A DNA stretch of 58,092 nt, from NCBI GenBank assembly GCA_015657535.1, contig JADHZB010000333.1, positions 1-58,092 on the forward strand, in the 5' to 3' direction. The number at the start of each line of letters is the position of its first letter. Position 1 is the first letter of the stretch. Source of the DNA: Nephromyces sp. MM_2019. Taxonomy: Eukaryota > Apicomplexa > Aconoidasida > Nephromycida. Below the pieces are notes generated by a model. That model was not told where the DNA came from and did no database searches. It was given only the letters and a program-made list of their open reading frames with translations. A program made the translations under genes and the position numbers. Positions 24,596 to 38,689 of the stretch are shown here, piece by piece.

Positions 24596-25093
24596 TTATT
24601 CTTCTGGTTCTGAAATAAATGCTGATGCATTTGCATTCTCTTTGTTAGAGGTGAAATTTGCTTTGTGTACATGGTATATTCCAAAAACATTTATAGCACA
24701 TGGGACAAACCAATACGAGGCACCGGCCCATGGAGGGTAAAAGTCATATATTTGTTTTAATACCGATTTTGAAGCATAAAAGAATTTGTATAAATTTGCT
24801 AAGCCCATTGTCATTGTTGAACCTCCAGGTAATGTAGGGATCAGGTATAGAGTAGATCCTGGATAGATATTAGCCTCATATACAGTTCTATTGTTTAGCT
24901 CATTATCAGTTTGTGATAACTCAAAAGCAGAATAAATGATTGATTGGTTATAAACTAAGTTAAAAGATAGTGCCTTATTCGCTTGTGAGTCAATTATGTT
25001 ATCCATAACTTCTTTTAAGGTATCTTCTGGATTTATAGATATATGCATTGTAGTGTTCAATGCATCTTTAACAAAGATATCCATTTGATTCAT
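24596..25093 (-). CDS. Ubiquitin-like-fold protein with hydrophobic C-terminal tail, 165 aa
   Basis: Single-exon gene, convergent with the SelT-like gene (274 bp between stops). Residues 4-91 look like a beta-grasp ubiquitin-like domain. It starts MDIFVKDALNTTMHISINPE, then a helix (DTLKEVMDNIIDS), and ends GSTLYLIPTLPGG. That ending matches the position and pattern of the ubiquitin tail (STLHLVLRLRGG), with Gly90-Gly91. Unlike a processed modifier, the chain continues for 74 residues with a helix (GLANLYKFFYASKSVLKQIY) and a hydrophobic stretch (about 124-140), then a polar tail. It may be a membrane-tethered ubiquitin-like domain protein, or a precursor cleaved after the di-glycine. The fold assignment is an inference from pattern; no exact family is recognised. 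Confidence 0.65.
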   Translation of the reverse strand: MNQMDIFVKDALNTTMHISINPEDTLKEVMDNIIDSQANKALSFNLVYNQSIIYSAFELSQTDNELNNRTVYEANIYPGSTLYLIPTLPGGSTMTMGLANLYKFFYASKSVLKQIYDFYPPWAGASYWFVPCAINVFGIYHVHKANFTSNKENANASAFISEPEE

Positions 25094-26713
25094 AGTGATA
25101 AGAGAAAGTTATACTTTCTATAATAAAAAGGAGGAGAAGGGTTATCAAGTAATATGCGATGAAAGTGAAGCTTAAGAAATAAAAATCATAAGGATGCTAA
25201 TTAATCTCCTTTAAAATTGATTAAGTTTTAAAGGATATCCTAATAGTTTTGATTTCTGACTTTGGTTTTAAAAGTGAAAAATGCAAAAATAATTACAATT
25301 GTCCACATCTTTAGCTTAGCACGTACTAGTAAAAATGGTCATAATAAATTGAGCATTTACATGTAGAAAGGTTTAAATTTTTTTCTTCAAATTTCTACCA
25401 TAATGTGTATTGAAACTTTACAACTTGTTGTTTCTGCACAACATGCAAATTCTCACTATTCTCGATTCTTAAAAATTGATAATGCAGAACAATTTGTGTC
25501 CATAAATTACAGCATTGAATGATAAATAAAAAATTTACTAGTATAAAATTATGGCATTTTAAGATTCGCTTGGTTTTGGTAATTTGAAACTTTAACTTAC
25601 ACTTTTTATATTTAATTTTTTTCAAATAATATGATAATTGTTGGTTCAACAATCTATAAGATTTACAATCCTCCTTTTAGTAATCATTGAGTGATGAATG
25701 TTATTAACCCTATAAACCAATTTTTACTATAGTTTAATGCTCTTTATTAATTATAAATTAATTCCCATTCTGATAACATTTCAATACATATGTTTTTATG
25801 TTGAGTAGATTTTAATTGCTTAAGACCCAAGTCCACATTGATTAACTTTTTTAAAACACAAGGATTGGTGATTAATAAGATATTCAGAAACAAAGGCAAA
25901 AGCAATTAAAGTTTAAGATGTATATTAAATGTTCTACAATAATACATAAGCTGGTTAAAAGTTCTGTTGTCAACAAAGCCAAAGCTTTTGCAAAATGTTT
26001 TGATATTTAAGACGTAGATTTTTATTTTCATCAATTTGATATATCAAAACTCATTATTTTAAAAATCTATGCATAATATCAGTATTAAGCTATAAAAATT
26101 GTTGTAAAAAAGTATTTACAAGTGTGCTACACAGTTAAATATCCTATATAGTGAGCTGTAAAGGCATTTCGAAATTCAAATAAAGAGCTTAGATGTTTCA
26201 AAAAGCCTACACTGTTAGCTAGATTTTATAAAAGTTGCTGAAACGTAGTTCACTATTTCCCTTATTGTAAATTCACTTAGCTGGTAGCTTCATAGAAAAA
26301 AAATCATAAGTATAGTTTTCAAAAGATAAAAATAAATCATGAAATAACTTTAATTAAGAAGCTGCTTTAGCTTAAACATTTGTTGGTTTATGTGAACAGC
26401 CAAGATCTTCATTTAACGTTTTCTTGCTATTAAGATTAAATTATTGGCTTAAGGTTTTATACTTAATTTTTGAAAAATATTAATAGTGTAAAGAGTTGAA
26501 AATTTAGGGATTTTAATTTTATTTACTTAAAAGCAAAATTAAGTTTTAATTATCAATAAATATATTCAGATAAGTTTCTCACAAGCCTAAAATGATTCTT
26601 AGCATCTTTTAGTCAATACCTCGTAACTAAATACAACAAATAACACCTTTTTTAACTTTAACTGCATCAGTTATTATATAAACAATTACACGTAAAAAAT
26701 ATATTCCAACAAA
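25094..26713. other. Divergent intergenic region, no gene seen
   Basis: About 1.6 kb between divergent genes (ubiquitin-like protein on minus, glutamate dehydrogenase on plus), so both promoters lie here. The reverse-strand frame at about 25,395-25,652 has a Lys/Ile/Leu-rich AT-driven composition and no motif. No RNA or repeat recognised. Confidence 0.5.
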
Positions 26714-28394
<1,681 letters not shown>

Positions 28395-28419
28395 GTTCTA
28401 ATAAGTATTATTGGTGGAA

Positions 28420-30258
28420 TCAAGAATTTTTCAGAAATCGCTTCTTGACACCAGGGCCAAATCCAAAGGGATTATTTACTTCAAATTAAGAACATCTCAA
28501 TAATATAAGTACAATAATAAGGGAAATACAAGATTCTTACCTTTATTTTCATTAGGAATGAACTCTTTAGTCTCATATTTAGGAAGAACACATTGAATAT
28601 CAGGAATTTTTAAATATTCATCATCTAAGGTTGGGAGATCGATTCTATAATTTCGTAAAAATAATTTTTTAATATAATGATTAGCGTGATAAGATGTCAA
28701 AATATACTTGATAACTCTATTTTCTTCTCTTGAACCATTAATATTACTATATACAGACAATAGCTGATTTAGGAAATATGTTTGCAGGTCTTTATATTTT
28801 GAGTTTTTTATTTGCGATTCCTGAACTTTGTTTATATATTCTAAGAATTTTCAAAACAAGCAATTTAGGTAAATATTTTATAGAATAAAAAATTTTTATA
28901 TTACCAATAGTGTTTGGGAGCTTGGAAGGATATACGACGTCACTTTCAATATCAGAAACCTCGTTCCGAATCTCCTCATATAACTGAAACAAATTAGATT
29001 TTGCTGTTGAAATGACCTCACATTGATTATTAGAAGTGCTGCTAATTAGCTCTTGGCCAAGTTGCTTTTTTTGAAAAATTATACACATTTAAAAATGCAT
29101 TAAAAAAATTATCTGTGAAGGTCATAAGCAACTGACCACTGATTCTTGAATTTCTTTTTGAATACGTGACATTCTCTCCATAGAATGCCTTAATTTTGTA
29201 TCCATCTTATTAAGCACATTAATTTTGGTTTTCAGAACAAGCTAAAATAATTAGGTGATCGAATTGGATAATTATCAAACAATTTGAATTTTATTTATAT
29301 ATTAATTTAAAAACTGGAAAAATTACTTTTTGAACAAACTCAAGGTGATCTATGTGGACTGATTTTATCTGTATAGCCAAGTCTTGTATTTTCTTCAAAA
29401 TAAAACCAAAAAATATAAAATGGTCAAATTATTGCAAATATTGAGATAATAATTGAACCTGAATTTGTTCCAGCTCTGAATATTTTAATTGTTCGAAAGC
29501 CTTTTCCAAGTCAATCTTAAAATGTTCTGTACCATGGTGCTGGCCATATGGTTCGGTGGCACACCTTCCACATATTAGTCTGTCACATGAAACTGATTTG
29601 AAAGAGTAGCGCAAATTAGAATTGATTTGATATGCCATGTATTTTAAATGTTACCGCAAAATAGAATATACTCTTGGTTGTGTTCGGGGCATCTAAGGCT
29701 GCTTTGTGTAGTGTTTTCAGATCTGCATTTAGCAATAGATTATATAAGTGAAAATGTATTAACTCTTGATTTAAAGATTCAAATCAAAAAAATAATAATT
29801 AAAATAATGTTTATAGTACAATTTATCGCCCGAGGGTTCTTTTGGGTTAGGCCTAAATGATGAGTCCTAAGAAATGGTGTAAGTTTAATTATCTGTAAAG
29901 TAACTATAGATCATATACAAAATGATGAATTTTTTAACTACTTGAATTATCTCAAGCGCTAATAAGTTGTCGGCAACAACTTTTATGGGTTCCCTACACC
30001 ATGGACAATGTGTCCTCTGGTTCCTATTTAAAGATATGATACATGTCAGGCAAAGGGTGTGGCCTAAACAATTCAAAACGTAGGTACCATACGAACTCAT
30101 GGATTAAAACAGTAATAGTTAATAGGAAATTATCTTTAACGAAATATCAATAGCATACCACATTTCAAAATTTTTGGCCGATGATCTTTGATATCAAATT
30201 CATTCATGCAAATATGGCAATTCAATTTACTGGAGGGTGCTTCATCTATCTTAGACAT
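28420..30258 (-). CDS. RING, B-box and coiled-coil (TRIM-like) protein
   Basis: Probable E3 ubiquitin ligase. Exon 1 runs from ATG at 30258 and carries CHICMNEFDIKDHRPKILKC. Exon 2 (about 30057-29940) continues GHTLCLTCIISLNRNQRTHC and CPWCREP, giving a full C3HC4 RING. The exon at about 29,620-29,460 has C-D-R-L-I-C-G-R-C followed by H-H-G-T-E-H, a B-box-like zinc cluster, then helix (KIDLEKAFEQLKYSELEQIQ). Later exons (about 29,395-29,335, 29,245-29,138, 29,064-28,918, 28,760-28,543 and a last one at about 28,470-28,420) are coiled-coil-like and then a globular tail ending FGPGVKKRFLKNS. RING, B-box, coiled-coil is the TRIM order. Two of the later splice junctions do not resolve in frame with simple GT..AG pairs, so the C-terminal half is provisional. 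Confidence 0.7.
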
Positions 30259-31823
30259 TTTCTCTTGAGTGATCCAGCTATGTATTCAGAGAACAAATTC
30301 TAATCTTGATAGGAAATCTGGATACTTTTTTGGGAGCAAGGTTGAGATTTGGGGCTTTGAATCGCAAATTTTTCCCTGGTATTTTTAGGCAAAGTTGAGC
30401 ACTTTTTGTTTACACAAAAAACTCATGAAAGTTTATTTAATAATCAAATCAGCTATAAAAATGATAATAAAAAATCATCAGCCCCATTTATGTATTTTGA
30501 CTATATCTAATTAATTCATATATTATAATACCTAGTAATTATATTAATGAAAGCAAGCTATAAAATTTTGAACACTTAGGGGACAGTATTTATCGTTTAT
30601 ATGGTTTTAAAAAAGTAATAATCGTTCCAAATAGTTTGGAATATAATTTCTGGGAAGTTACAATTTTTTTAAAAAAAATTTATCAATCTAACTTATTAAA
30701 AAGTTTCAATTGTAATCTTAAGATATATTATCCCATATGGAAACTGAAGAGTTGAATCTTTCTTACTAAATTCTTGGCCAGAGTATTAAGACATATTTTA
30801 TATTTTATGGATTGTAAATTACTACACCCTTTAGTTCACTTACATCAAGATTGGTATTTTTTTAATTTTTTGAAATTAAATGAGGCTTTCTTAGTCTAAC
30901 GTCTTATATCACTTGTATGAAGGAGTTTGTGCTACAATAAGCATAGTTAGATTGAATTTTTTTCGCCTCAATTAAACAAGCTCTCTTTTCAATCCTATAA
31001 TCACACAGCATATAGACCCTAGATAAGAAATGAAATAGCAAATAATTTATACTATTAATAGATAACACAGTCTATGTATTAATTTACTAGGAAAGCATGA
31101 AAATGATATAGATATACCAATAGTTAATTTATTGTTCAAGGTATGAAAGCTTTTCAAATTTCAAAAAGCGATTTTGCACAGAATCCAAATTTCATTTCAA
31201 TGGACATTGTTATTATTGGTATAAAACTTTATATAATCTAATCAACCCACTTTCTTCTTTTTAAACTATCATAATATAACCATGCTTAACTACACAACTC
31301 TAAGATAGTCATTTTGGAATCCGCAGCAATTTATAGATTTCAAATGATTGATTTAGTGCTTTGAATGGACAATTAACACCCAAGTCTCAACTCACAATGA
31401 TAAATTCCAGATAGAAATTACTTTAGCCTAGAATTATTGCTCCCCTAGCCCCTCCTAGAACGCACTGCACCGAGCTTGAATACCCTGATTTATCTTGAGT
31501 CAAAACTCAAAACTCAACCATCAATTTTTTTAAACACTTAAGCTTCACATAGCTATCTAATTATGGACCCCTCTCTCAATGTTAGGAATCGCATCTGAAT
31601 GCGAAAGGGAAATCTACTTGTATTTATGTAATTATTATGAATCCAATTACAAAGAATTCGTAGCGCCTTATAGATAATAAAGGTTTTATTAAACGACTCT
31701 ACTGCTTTCTAAATAAATTTTAAAGCTCTTCTAAAACGATCAAAACTTTCTATAGCTTGCATATCCCACTTTAAATTACAAGGATATTTTGGATAGATGC
31801 TGCTATTTTAAATCATATTTCCT
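30259..31823. other. Divergent intergenic region, no gene seen
   Basis: About 1.6 kb shared upstream region of the RING gene (-) and the SANT gene (+). Mostly AT-rich. Around 31,440-31,610 the sequence is GC-richer and includes a short perfect hairpin (TCGCAT-CTGA-ATGCGA near 31,590) and a run of CTCAAAA-type repeats near 31,497. These are likely promoter/5' UTR sequence of the SANT gene. Confidence 0.45.
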
Positions 31824-33815
31824 ATGGAAACGCCCCTTGCTCCACACCAATCTTCTTTAACTCATGAAGATTCAAATCCTAAGATTCTGTGTAATAACAC
31901 GAGCCTAAACTATGGACCACCATCTCAAAATGGAAAAAACTGTATTGAAGCTATCTCTCAAAATAGGAAAGATAATAGCGAGAATTCAATCAATTACCCA
32001 TCAAGAGATGTGAATAATAATAATCAGCACGAATACGACTCAGATGGTTGCCATTCGACTGCCTCACTTATTTCTCATATTAAAAACCCCGAAAAGCGGC
32101 GGACTTCTCGTGTAGAATACAAGCCAAAACGTCAAAGCATCACCAAAATAGAAATATCTAAAGCCTCTAACAAAGCAAAAAATGAGGCTAGCAACAGGAA
32201 GAAGAAAAAGAAGTTAAAGAAGCTGCCAAAATTACCAAGTAATCCCAAATCCATAAAGACACACAAACAAAAGAACAAAGCAAGATCATCTCAGAAATCA
32301 AAAAGTTCCAAGGCCGAATATCAGGAAGTTATAAAAAACCATAAATCAACAAGTTCAAAATCGAAACTTTCAAATATTCTCAAGGGTAAAAACAATTTAA
32401 CCTCATTAAACTCTGTAAGACAATCAATTTCAGATCTTATTGAGAATTATGATCTTTATGATGCTGAAATTGAAGATGTAATGGAACTTGAGCTGTCTCA
32501 AAAAGGGTCCAATTGTAATATGTGCGACTCTAGTGCACCTGAGGATTATTCTATAATCAATGGTAACGCATATTTTAACAAGAAACTTTTCATACCTAAT
32601 GGCTCATACCAGCCGGGTCCACCTGATTCTAGCCAAGATAAAAGACTAGATTTCTCTATAGATTATTCTGATCAAAGTAACAGTAACATAGCTAATACCG
32701 GTAATAAAAGAATTAAATCCCCAAATTTAGCTAAATTACAAAATTCTCGGAAGAAAAAGAATAAAATAGTTAAATCTGAAATAATCCCTGATAAGCCTCA
32801 ATCATTAGAAAAACAAAGTAACGGAATCGACTCTAAGGACTCAAGAAATTTTGATTTTTTGAGCGATGAAATGCTTTCAGATAGTTTTCCACTTACTAAC
32901 AGATCCTCGGCCAGACTTAAGCAAATTCAAACACAAAAAGATATCAATTCAAGCTCTTTTGATAGCCCATCCAACTTCAAGGGAATAAGCTCAAGAGCTG
33001 AAAATATTGGCTCTTTCAACTCAACATTCAACAGTAATAATTTGCAACATTTAATTCTGCCTCCAACTAACAATATATCAGCAATTCCACTCTCAACACA
33101 ATTATCCCCAGGCCATTCAAATATACCTATAAATGATACTGCCAGATATGACCCTGTTATACGTTCAAGATATGAAAATGCAGCAGAGAAAATGAGAAAA
33201 GTAGAGGCCTACTTTGACACCTGCGAAAATCTCTATTTTGGAAAATCTTTCAATGTTAGGAATGACCCATCTTACCAAGGTAATAATGCTCTTCAAGCAG
33301 CAAGCAAGATCTCTCCCCGTAACCCAAAACTTACTAACTTTATTAACAACTCTATTGGTATAGTAAATGACCCTGAGGCATATCTACAACCATCTTCTCA
33401 CTTGATCACAAAGCTAATTCTTTCCAATAATATTTCCAAAACAGAGGAGATTAAACTCTCTCCTTCTACAGCTAAGTATAAAACAAGCCAATCAAATTAT
33501 AAGAAGAGTAATTCAGCCAATAGAAACACAAAGATTAAAGAAAAATACACTAAGTTAACCCCTATAGAACTATTAACATCTCCACTTAGGAAGCCTCATG
33601 TTCTAGATAAGTGGGCTCCAATTGAGGTATGCAAATTTGAGGCTGCAATTTGTAAACATGGAAAAGATTTTTCTATGATTCAAAGACTTATCCAGACAAA
33701 AAATATAAAGGAAATAGTTGATTTTTATTATCTTTGGAAAAAGACTAATCGATATTACAATTGGAAGAAATCTAGAACTCTCTCTGAAACAATTCCAGCA
33801 AACTTTTTTGAGTAG
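31824..33815 (+). CDS. SANT/Myb-like domain nuclear protein, 663 aa
   Basis: Single-exon gene. Residues 1-580 are low-complexity, rich in Ser, Asn and Lys, with basic clusters (for example RKKKKKLKKLPKLP near 125-140 and SRKKKNKIVK near 307) that look like nuclear localisation signals. The C-terminal 75 residues form a SANT domain of the kind found after ELM2 domains in CoREST, MTA and MIER proteins. The pattern is W-x-P-x-E-V-C-K-FEAAI-x-x-HGKDFSMIQ, then KNIKEIVDFYYLWKKTNRYYNW. The GKDF, KTxxEIVxFYYxWKK and terminal-Trp features are diagnostic of this subtype, which typically contacts histone deacetylases and histone tails. I could not find a convincing ELM2 domain upstream. The role is inferred to be in a chromatin-modifying complex. 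Confidence 0.82.
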   Translation: METPLAPHQSSLTHEDSNPKILCNNTSLNYGPPSQNGKNCIEAISQNRKDNSENSINYPSRDVNNNNQHEYDSDGCHSTASLISHIKNPEKRRTSRVEYKPKRQSITKIEISKASNKAKNEASNRKKKKKLKKLPKLPSNPKSIKTHKQKNKARSSQKSKSSKAEYQEVIKNHKSTSSKSKLSNILKGKNNLTSLNSVRQSISDLIENYDLYDAEIEDVMELELSQKGSNCNMCDSSAPEDYSIINGNAYFNKKLFIPNGSYQPGPPDSSQDKRLDFSIDYSDQSNSNIANTGNKRIKSPNLAKLQNSRKKKNKIVKSEIIPDKPQSLEKQSNGIDSKDSRNFDFLSDEMLSDSFPLTNRSSARLKQIQTQKDINSSSFDSPSNFKGISSRAENIGSFNSTFNSNNLQHLILPPTNNISAIPLSTQLSPGHSNIPINDTARYDPVIRSRYENAAEKMRKVEAYFDTCENLYFGKSFNVRNDPSYQGNNALQAASKISPRNPKLTNFINNSIGIVNDPEAYLQPSSHLITKLILSNNISKTEEIKLSPSTAKYKTSQSNYKKSNSANRNTKIKEKYTKLTPIELLTSPLRKPHVLDKWAPIEVCKFEAAICKHGKDFSMIQRLIQTKNIKEIVDFYYLWKKTNRYYNWKKSRTLSETIPANFFE

Positions 33816-34319
33816 ATAAAAATTATTACTTTTTTACTTTTGCCTTTACTCTAATTGAATTGTTAATATAGTTATTATTCATCTTCATTTTTGTACGGTT
33901 ACAACTAAGCTGTATGCTCACAACCTCCATTATTTAATTTAAGATTTTGACGGAATAATTTTGCTCAAAGTCTATACAGATTTGAAACCCCTTTGCCTCC
34001 AAATACATAAAAATATATATTAGATATGTATGAATTTCTAATAATCTATTTCTTCTGGTTTTTATATTTTTATGAACTGTCGATTAATATTTATACGTCT
34101 TATATATGCCCTTTAAATTATGTTTAATACTTATTATTTTTTATATCTGGATATACAGATAAAAGTAATGTAACGCATAGTTTTAAAATACCTAACATTA
34201 AGCTCTAGAATAAAATTTCAGAATTTATCAGACTTGTGCACTCTAATGGGCAATCTCCCACGAATAATAAACAATAATAAACATAGGGACTATGAAGCGA
34301 GTTTTATCTATATTGCTTT
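33816..34319. other. Convergent 3' intergenic region
   Basis: AT-rich spacer between the 3' ends of the SANT gene (+) and the tubulin-ligase-like gene (-). No feature recognised. Confidence 0.5.
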
Positions 34320-37300
34320 CTACAATATTGGCATCTTATTGATAATAAAGCTTGACCCAAATGGCAATTTTAAATCGCTTTGATTATTATACTTTCCACA
34401 CGGGCTGGGCATTACTTTATTACTACAATTTAAATCTTTCTTAAGTGCTGTTTTATCAATTAAAATTAGCGAGCTCCGCTTTATCTTGGGTTGAAATGCA
34501 TCGAAAAGCATTATTGGCTTTTTACCGATGGGTTTGAAGTAATTTAATTCATCATTTATTCGTGATTCATATTCTACAAAAATATTCAATTGGAACTTAT
34601 TTTACTATAAATATATAAAATTCTTAGCTTCTCTCCTTTCATACAATTTCCCACCCTCAATATCTCAACCCATTAAAACCTTGTTTGAATCCTTTATTTT
34701 ATGATTCCTCTATTATGAACACAACATATTCTTACTATGGGATGAGTTATCTCTTAACAACATTGTGTTATCGAGTTCTTTTTGGAAATTTTGAGACCCG
34801 TTACTGAACTCTAATATTTCATCGACTTCACAATCTTCTCCTATATAGTTTTTATAATTGGATAGCCCCTCTGTGTTGTGTGCCTTATCTCCATAAGTTT
34901 CCAAATTGATCTTGCTTTTATTGATAGCCTCATTACAATAAGATTTCACCCTATATCTTTCCAAGTTCGTTTTGTTTTTCTTTTCTTTAACTTGTGGTTT
35001 CTCTTCATTTTTTGGATTGGTGTTGTTACACTCTACTTTCTTTTTGGAAGTACCAGTGAGTGCTTCCCATAATGAAGCAGCTGTTGAAAAGTATGGGTCA
35101 TACTTTTCGGAGGTCTCTCTGGGATATATTTTCCTATAACTTCAAAAGGATGTCCATATTATGATAAAAAATCATGCTATGATCCGTCATAAAAGAAAAC
35201 ATCACTCACCCTCCGGTGTTTGATTCTTCCCATAGGTTTCTTTGAAAGTGGAACTCATATGCTAACTTCCTCCTAGTTTTTAATTTTTCTTCCTTTGACT
35301 GTGTGTTTGTTTTGTTTCGAAGTCTATTTAATATTCTACTCCTGAGTTTCGTCTTGTACCTGTAATGATTTACCTACAAGTAGGAATTTGATAGATCTAC
35401 ACTTCATATTGCTATAATTCTTCTGGTAACCTTGTCTTATCTTCTCCCTTTAGATTCAATAACATTATAGCATCGTAAATCACTGGAAATTTGACAGCGA
35501 GATCAACTTGTGAATCAATAGAAAACGAAGGTGAATGATTGACCTATTTATTTGTTCGATATAAATTAATAGCAAATAAAAGTGAATTCTTAATATTTAT
35601 TATATTCAAAATATTAAGTTTTATAAACCTAGAATTTACAATACCTCTAGGAGCCAGGGCTTTAATTTGTAATCTAACATTATATCAAACCCTAGAATTT
35701 CAAAGCACATTGAGTTGCTTAGCTCATCTGGCTGGCATGTGCTATAAGAATGCGCCATACTTGGTTGAATTGTAGCTAACGTTTTGATTATTAAGTCTTC
35801 AATTTCTTCATTTACTTTCGTTATGTCATATCCCTAAAAGTTAAAATGGACAACATACCTTAATATTATTAAAAATCAAATTGAATTGAATATAAGCTTA
35901 ATAAAAGTCAATTTAAGTTGAAAACATTGTTATAAGCCAAATTGAATAAAACAAAACACCACCAAACTAAGTCCAATTTGAAGCAAACTTACTTGTTCAT
36001 ACAAACGCTCAAAGAAATGCCTCATACTACGTTTGTGACCTAAATTTGGATCCTCCGGGTTTGAGCTATTCTTAAACATATTAGACATCTTATTTAATGA
36101 GTAATTTGTGAGATGCATTAGACTTGTTGAAAGATTATTTGTTGTAGGTGTTTCATACAACTCTGTAGCAAGCCTTATCAAACCATCTCTATGGACAAAT
36201 ATCTGGATTTATGCAAAAATATAAGGGGTAAGTGAGTATGTATGTTTGAAACATATGAGTTGGTTTGCACGTGTGATATATAAAGAGAGTTTTGGTTCTA
36301 ACAAATGTATATAAGATCTTCTACTTATACAATGGGTTCAATTTTGATACTCAGTCTAGGTTAGTACTAGTGATATAAATAGAAACTGAACTATCACAGA
36401 GTTTGGTTAACTTGGGTATGAAAAAATTAACTTTCAATTAATTTACCCGTAATGGATTGCATCCTGTTATTAATACATACATCCTTAGATCAAATTTATA
36501 GCCATCAATTAAAAACGGCTTATTTATGTATGTTTGTGCAATATAAGTTTCATAAAATAGAAATTTTAATTCTTCAAACTTCCTTATCAGAAATATACCT
36601 TTCCCTTGTGACCCTGCATCAGGTTTTATAATGAATGTCTTATCTCTTTTTCCCTTAAATTGTTGCTTGAATTCAGATAGATCTGAAATAGAATATCAAA
36701 ATGTAAAATAGAATTTAAAACACATGTGCTTCAAAAACCCACAAAATAATTGTAATATTATAGCTACATTTCTAAATCTATATTTTTAGGTAAAGATACA
36801 TATGAATTCAAGGTCTATAAATTTAGGATCACTGAAGGTTAAGCATATGCACACCTGTAGGTAATATCCAAGTTGATGGAAAAAACTTAAATGCATCTGG
36901 AAATATCTTTTTCATTTTAGATAAATTTCTCCCAAGAAAATTTTTTCTAAGCAATACCATTTTGAATGATATGTGTCTAAATATTTGTTTGTTTATGATC
37001 ACACTATATTGTAATAAAACAGCTGTTGCTAAAAGATTTTAGTGTACCTTAGTATATATATAAAAGCATGTATGACACTTAAGTCACTTCGCACTGACCT
37101 AGTGATAGAGTATGTACCTAGAAAATGATTAACCCTTTGGTAATGCTTCATCTTCGCTAATCGTTCTGGTGTTAGCGCATTATCAATCCAAATGATATCC
37201 TAAATTGGAATAAAATTTTTACAAAGGTTTGGCTAATTAATTTTCTAGCTAGAATTAGATTTTTAATGTTAGCTGCTTTAATAGATTTCATCAAAACTTA

Positions 37301-37481
37301 ATTAAATATTTATCAAAGGCCTAACCCAGTCACCTTCTTCACTTTCACATTCTTGCCAGTCGGAAAATCTTTCCAAAACTTTTCTAACAATGGAGTACTT
37401 TGTAAATCCCAAATAATATCTAATTTTGGGACGTTTTCTGCGCCTTTCTATAGAGGTTTGATCAATAAATTTTCCGTCCAT
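34320..37481 (-). CDS. Tubulin-tyrosine-ligase-like (TTLL) enzyme, multi-exon
   Basis: ATP-grasp ligase that adds amino acids (Glu, Gly or Tyr) to tubulin tails. The start at 37481 reads MDGKFIDQTSIERRRKRPKI and enters the TTL domain at once with YYLGFTKYSIVRKVLERF. The next exons give DIIWIDNALTPERLAKMKHY, HFLGMVLLRKN-type sequence and PDAFKFFPSTWILP. The ATP-binding core follows: KTFIIKPDAGSQGKGIFLI, IDGYKFDLRMYVLI, and HRDGLIRLATELYE, then LMHLTNYSLNK. The exons at 35,840-35,405 encode CFEILGFDIMLDYKLKPWLL, VNHSPSFSIDS (metal-binding segment) and YDAIMLLNLKG. A basic exon with RILNRLRNKTNTQSKEEKLK then leads into a 3' tail. The last exon (34573-34320) joins through a good GTAAGA donor at 34735. 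All core motifs are intact. Whether it glutamylates or glycylates cannot be read from the sequence. Substrate would be axonemal or subpellicular microtubules. Confidence 0.9.
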
Positions 37482-38689
37482 GAAGAATGAGTTTTTTTTT
37501 TAATATCCTTGAGCATTTAAATTTTTACAATCTCAACCATTTTTGTTAAAAGACTTTTGTTTAAATTAATATTTTTGGGTAGATGTGTTTTAGCTACGTT
37601 GTTTTAGCTATGTTTTTGGCATGTCTGCACAGAATATTGACTTGAGGCGTACTCAATGTTGTGGTATATACAATAGTGGCATAATATTTAAATCTTTGAT
37701 ATTATAATTATTTATGTAAAGTTTATACTTATATGGTACACAATTAAATGTATGTATATATTCATATAAATTTATAAAGTATGTCGATTATTTATTCATT
37801 TAGCAAAATTAAAAATTTTTGCTGATAAATTTTTAAGATATTTAATGTTAATTTATAGCTTTATTGTGAGAGATCACTTTACTAATTAGGATTATTTGAG
37901 AAAATAAACTAAACCCATCTAAAAAAGAATATTTAGCCATCTTCCTATGTTTCAAATTTTCATTAAATTGAAATAATATCAAAAAAAGAGCTTGTTTTCT
38001 AGATTAATAACCTTTAATGTCTGAGTGATTGGGTTTTTTTTAATTAAGAAAGATCTTTTTTTCCTTTCTTGCTAAATGACATATATACTTACGTCAACGA
38101 AGTAATAGTTGGTACTTTAAATATGTAATTTGTTGTATAATGATTTACTAATCTTCCATTCATAATTTAAATGTTATATATAAGGTTGCTCGTTTGTTTA
38201 TGTGAGGTTAGTATCAATTTTATTTCTATATTGTTTGTATTTAGTTAAAATTTTGGGTTCAACTTATTATAAAGTACGTATATATTTAAGTTGATAAGAG
38301 TTTGAGTTTGTTTAACTCTAGTTTTGGTAATTTAAGGAACCTTTGGGAAATTATAGCAAGTTTGAAGATTTTTTAAACCCTATAAATAATTTTATCAACT
38401 ATAAATTAACACTTCTTATTTTTCCTTATCTCAAAAATGTTTACGTGTACACCTGTTTGGCTTTTAAAAACGTGTATGATTAGATATATATATATATACA
38501 TCTAATTTGAGATTTATTTTCTATTAAAACTACTAAGTAGTAGCAAGTAGGGTTTGTAAATTTTGGAAATAAATGACTAAATTATAAGTTATGATCATTT
38601 CATTCATGTTGCACCTGTTTTATTTATTTATGTAACCCATTATAATGTGAATTTAATTTACTGTGAATGTTGTTATTTAATATCGGTAT
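37482..38689. other. Intergenic region, no gene seen
   Basis: Very AT-rich upstream region of the TTLL gene, with TA runs near 38,484-38,500. No RNA, repeat or coding signal recognised. Confidence 0.5.

Noticed and set aside
25395..25652. 85-codon reverse-strand frame
   Set aside because: Composition matches random AT-rich sequence; no recognisable domain or neighbour relation.
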